This document shows positions 62,981 through 64,000 of a DNA stretch of 64,000 nucleotides, in pieces. How positions within the stretch are numbered: the first letter of the stretch is position 1; each line of letters opens with the position of its first letter. The stretch covers positions 73,283 through 137,282 of the forward strand of contig DBYX01000019.1 of NCBI GenBank assembly GCA_002311665.1. Reading direction: 5' to 3'. The DNA is from Lachnoclostridium sp. UBA1175 (GTDB lineage: Bacteria; Bacillota; Clostridia; Lachnospirales; Lachnospiraceae). The translations under genes and the position numbers were made by a program. The notes beneath the pieces are model-generated. The model was not told the origin of the DNA and did no database searches. It worked only from the letters and a program-made list of their open reading frames with translations.

Positions 62981-63007
62981 GCGGAAAATGCGCAACGCAT
63001 TTTCCGC
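62981..63007. repeat. perfect hairpin GCGGAAAATGCG / CGCATTTTCCGC
   Basis: A 12-bp perfect inverted repeat with a 3-base loop (62981-62992, 62996-63007), between two minus-strand genes. It is the outward version of the CATTTTNCG word. It is not followed by a T-run. Confidence 0.65.
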
Positions 63008-63039
63008 ATTCGTTCTTTCTTTCCGCTGTGCGGACTGTC

Positions 63040-63306
63040 TCAGATCTTCTCCGAGTACTTTCCGACGTTTTGCGTCTTGTGCGAGAAATTCCGCAGTTTC
63101 TCCGTGTACTCCTCGATCTTGACGCGGTAGTGCTCGATCTGCTTCTCATTGAGCTTGCCGGTGCTCATCAGCTCCTCATAGCGCGCTTTCAGCTCCTCGA
63201 GGTCCTCCTTCGTCGCGTCGCGGTAGTTGTTGGACGCATTCAGGTGAAGCCTCGTGAGGATCTGCTCCAGTTCGCCATGCGTCGGCTTCTTCAGAAACGA
63301 AAACAT
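63040..63306 (-). CDS. small coiled-coil protein, unknown
   Basis: 88 residues from ATG 63306 (GGGAGGTCGACCT ahead). MFSFLKKPTHGELEQIL then a long Glu/Lys-rich helix (EDLEELKARYEELMSTGKLN...HYRVKIEEYTEKLRN). Probably a coiled coil, similar to small antitoxin- or regulator-like proteins, without a recognised family. It is 82 bp ahead of the NdpA-like gene. Confidence 0.65.
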   Translation of the reverse strand: MFSFLKKPTHGELEQILTRLHLNASNNYRDATKEDLEELKARYEELMSTGKLNEKQIEHYRVKIEEYTEKLRNFSHKTQNVGKYSEKI

Positions 63307-63468
63307 AGGTCGACCTCCCTTCATCCTGCACTGACCATCACTCACATTATACCGCGGCAGGCCGCTGAAAACAAGATACCGGCCGCACCGCTTTCGCGCT
63401 ACGGCCGGAACCAAAGAAAGGAGGTCAACATATGTCTTCGCGGCTTCCGCCGCGGTTAATTTCTTCGA

Positions 63469-63873
63469 TCAGCGCACGTCCTCCGTGTCCTGCAACACCA
63501 CCCTGCACACTGCCTTGCGCGCCTCTTTCAGCACGTACGCGACAACCGCGGTCGCGGTGTCATCGATCTTGTCGTACAGGCGCCCGGCGCTGTAGCAGTC
63601 ACCCATCACCGTGTTCACGCTGTTGGCGACCCAGCCGATCTGACCCAGCCCCGGCAGCGAGACCTTGATCGCCTCTTTGTCGTACTCATTCTTCGGATCC
63701 TTCTCCAACGTCACTTCCATCCCTCTCTCCAGGAAATCCGCCCCGTAGCGGAACTGCATCCCGGCGATCGTAATATAAATCTCTTTTCCAAACGTCTCAA
63801 AATTCTCTTTCATCGTCTTATCCTCCGCGTTCTCCTCGATGGTCGTCCATCTCTCGTCCTTCCGGTTGTTCAT
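63469..63873 (-). CDS. HIRAN-domain protein
   Basis: 134 residues from ATG 63873, where AAGGAGGAG stands 4 bases ahead. After 35 acidic residues (MNNRKDERWTTIEENAEDK), a HIRAN domain follows: ITIAGMQFRYGADFLERG, VTLEKDPKNEYDKEAIKV, LGQIGWVANSVNTV, ending with KAVCRVVL. HIRAN domains bind single-stranded DNA ends and are usually fused to SNF2 helicases; stand-alone forms exist in bacteria. A role at damaged or stalled DNA is inferred. Confidence 0.8.
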   Translation of the reverse strand: MNNRKDERWTTIEENAEDKTMKENFETFGKEIYITIAGMQFRYGADFLERGMEVTLEKDPKNEYDKEAIKVSLPGLGQIGWVANSVNTVMGDCYSAGRLYDKIDDTATAVVAYVLKEARKAVCRVVLQDTEDVR

Positions 63874-64000
63874 AAGCTCCTCCTTCTTCGTAAGCATTGT
63901 CTTTTCTCTTTGTTCATCTACAGATTATCAAAGGTGCTGTCCGGTTTATAGGCCTTGTGCCTTCCGATTTTGACCTAGAAATGTTTTTTTAAACGCTTGT

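Noticed and set aside
63432..63668. A short plus-strand frame with a good AAAGGAGGTCAAC before ATG
   Set aside because: Its Arg/Pro/Ser-rich product has no domain and it runs antisense to the HIRAN gene from 63469; the RBS-like word is probably chance.

Overview
The window is about 64 kb of a GC-rich (roughly 58 percent by eye) Gram-positive chromosome. Groups that point to a Clostridia / Lachnospiraceae-like bacterium are a CIRCE-controlled groESL operon, a T-box leader on valS, an infC-rpmI-rplT operon with an attenuator leader, an archaeal-type aspartyl-tRNA synthetase, TPT-linker lipoproteins and a seven-gene operon with families I associate with Lachnospiraceae (DUF5716/DUF5717). There are no rRNA genes, tRNA genes, CRISPR arrays, IS elements or phage genes that I can see. 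Most genes are on the minus strand.

Layout. 0-3.7 kb: the 5' part of a minus-strand gene, a low-GC islet with an InlB-type repeat surface protein, and a surface protein with two cystatin-like domains. 3.7-14.1 kb: groEL/groES with CIRCE, a large lipoprotein, a YegP-like protein, a YfhO-type membrane protein, a PIG-L deacetylase, and an ECF sigma/anti-sigma pair. 14.2-28.5 kb: an LCAT-like secreted hydrolase, aspS, an operon of two paralogous DUF3298-like lipoproteins around a PstS-like binding protein, a C-type-lectin lipoprotein, and valS with its T-box. 28.5-38 kb: a bPH-domain membrane protein, then one long minus-strand operon (basic membrane protein, DUF5717 solenoid protein, Bax-inhibitor-1 family protein, Hsp70/actin-like DUF5716 protein, TPR-like protein, HD hydrolase, PF06541 membrane protein). 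38-47 kb: rplT/rpmI/infC with an AUC start on infC, proC, a NADAR-linker-macrodomain fusion, and a cupin-XRE regulator / acyl-CoA ligase / acyl-ACP thioesterase operon. 47-59 kb: an alpha/beta hydrolase, a 1322-residue membrane protein with a Glu/Ala-rich tail ending in a SHOCT domain, and a CotH-type kinase operon with a heterodimeric ABC exporter. 59-64 kb: an intergenic repeat array, a serine hydrolase, a remnant that looks like an amino-acid symporter gene, a NdpA-like nucleoid protein and a HIRAN protein.

Best candidates for something new: the DUF5717/BI-1/Hsp70-like/HD operon (29.3-38.0 kb), the NADAR-macrodomain fusion (40.9-43.5 kb), the double-cystatin surface protein (2.8-3.6 kb), and a DNA word, CATTTTNCG / CGNAAAATG, that I count about 50 times by eye and that forms exact intergenic palindromes. 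All family names come from reading motifs and memory; no database search was run. Where a start was moved from the first possible codon, the reason is given in the entry.
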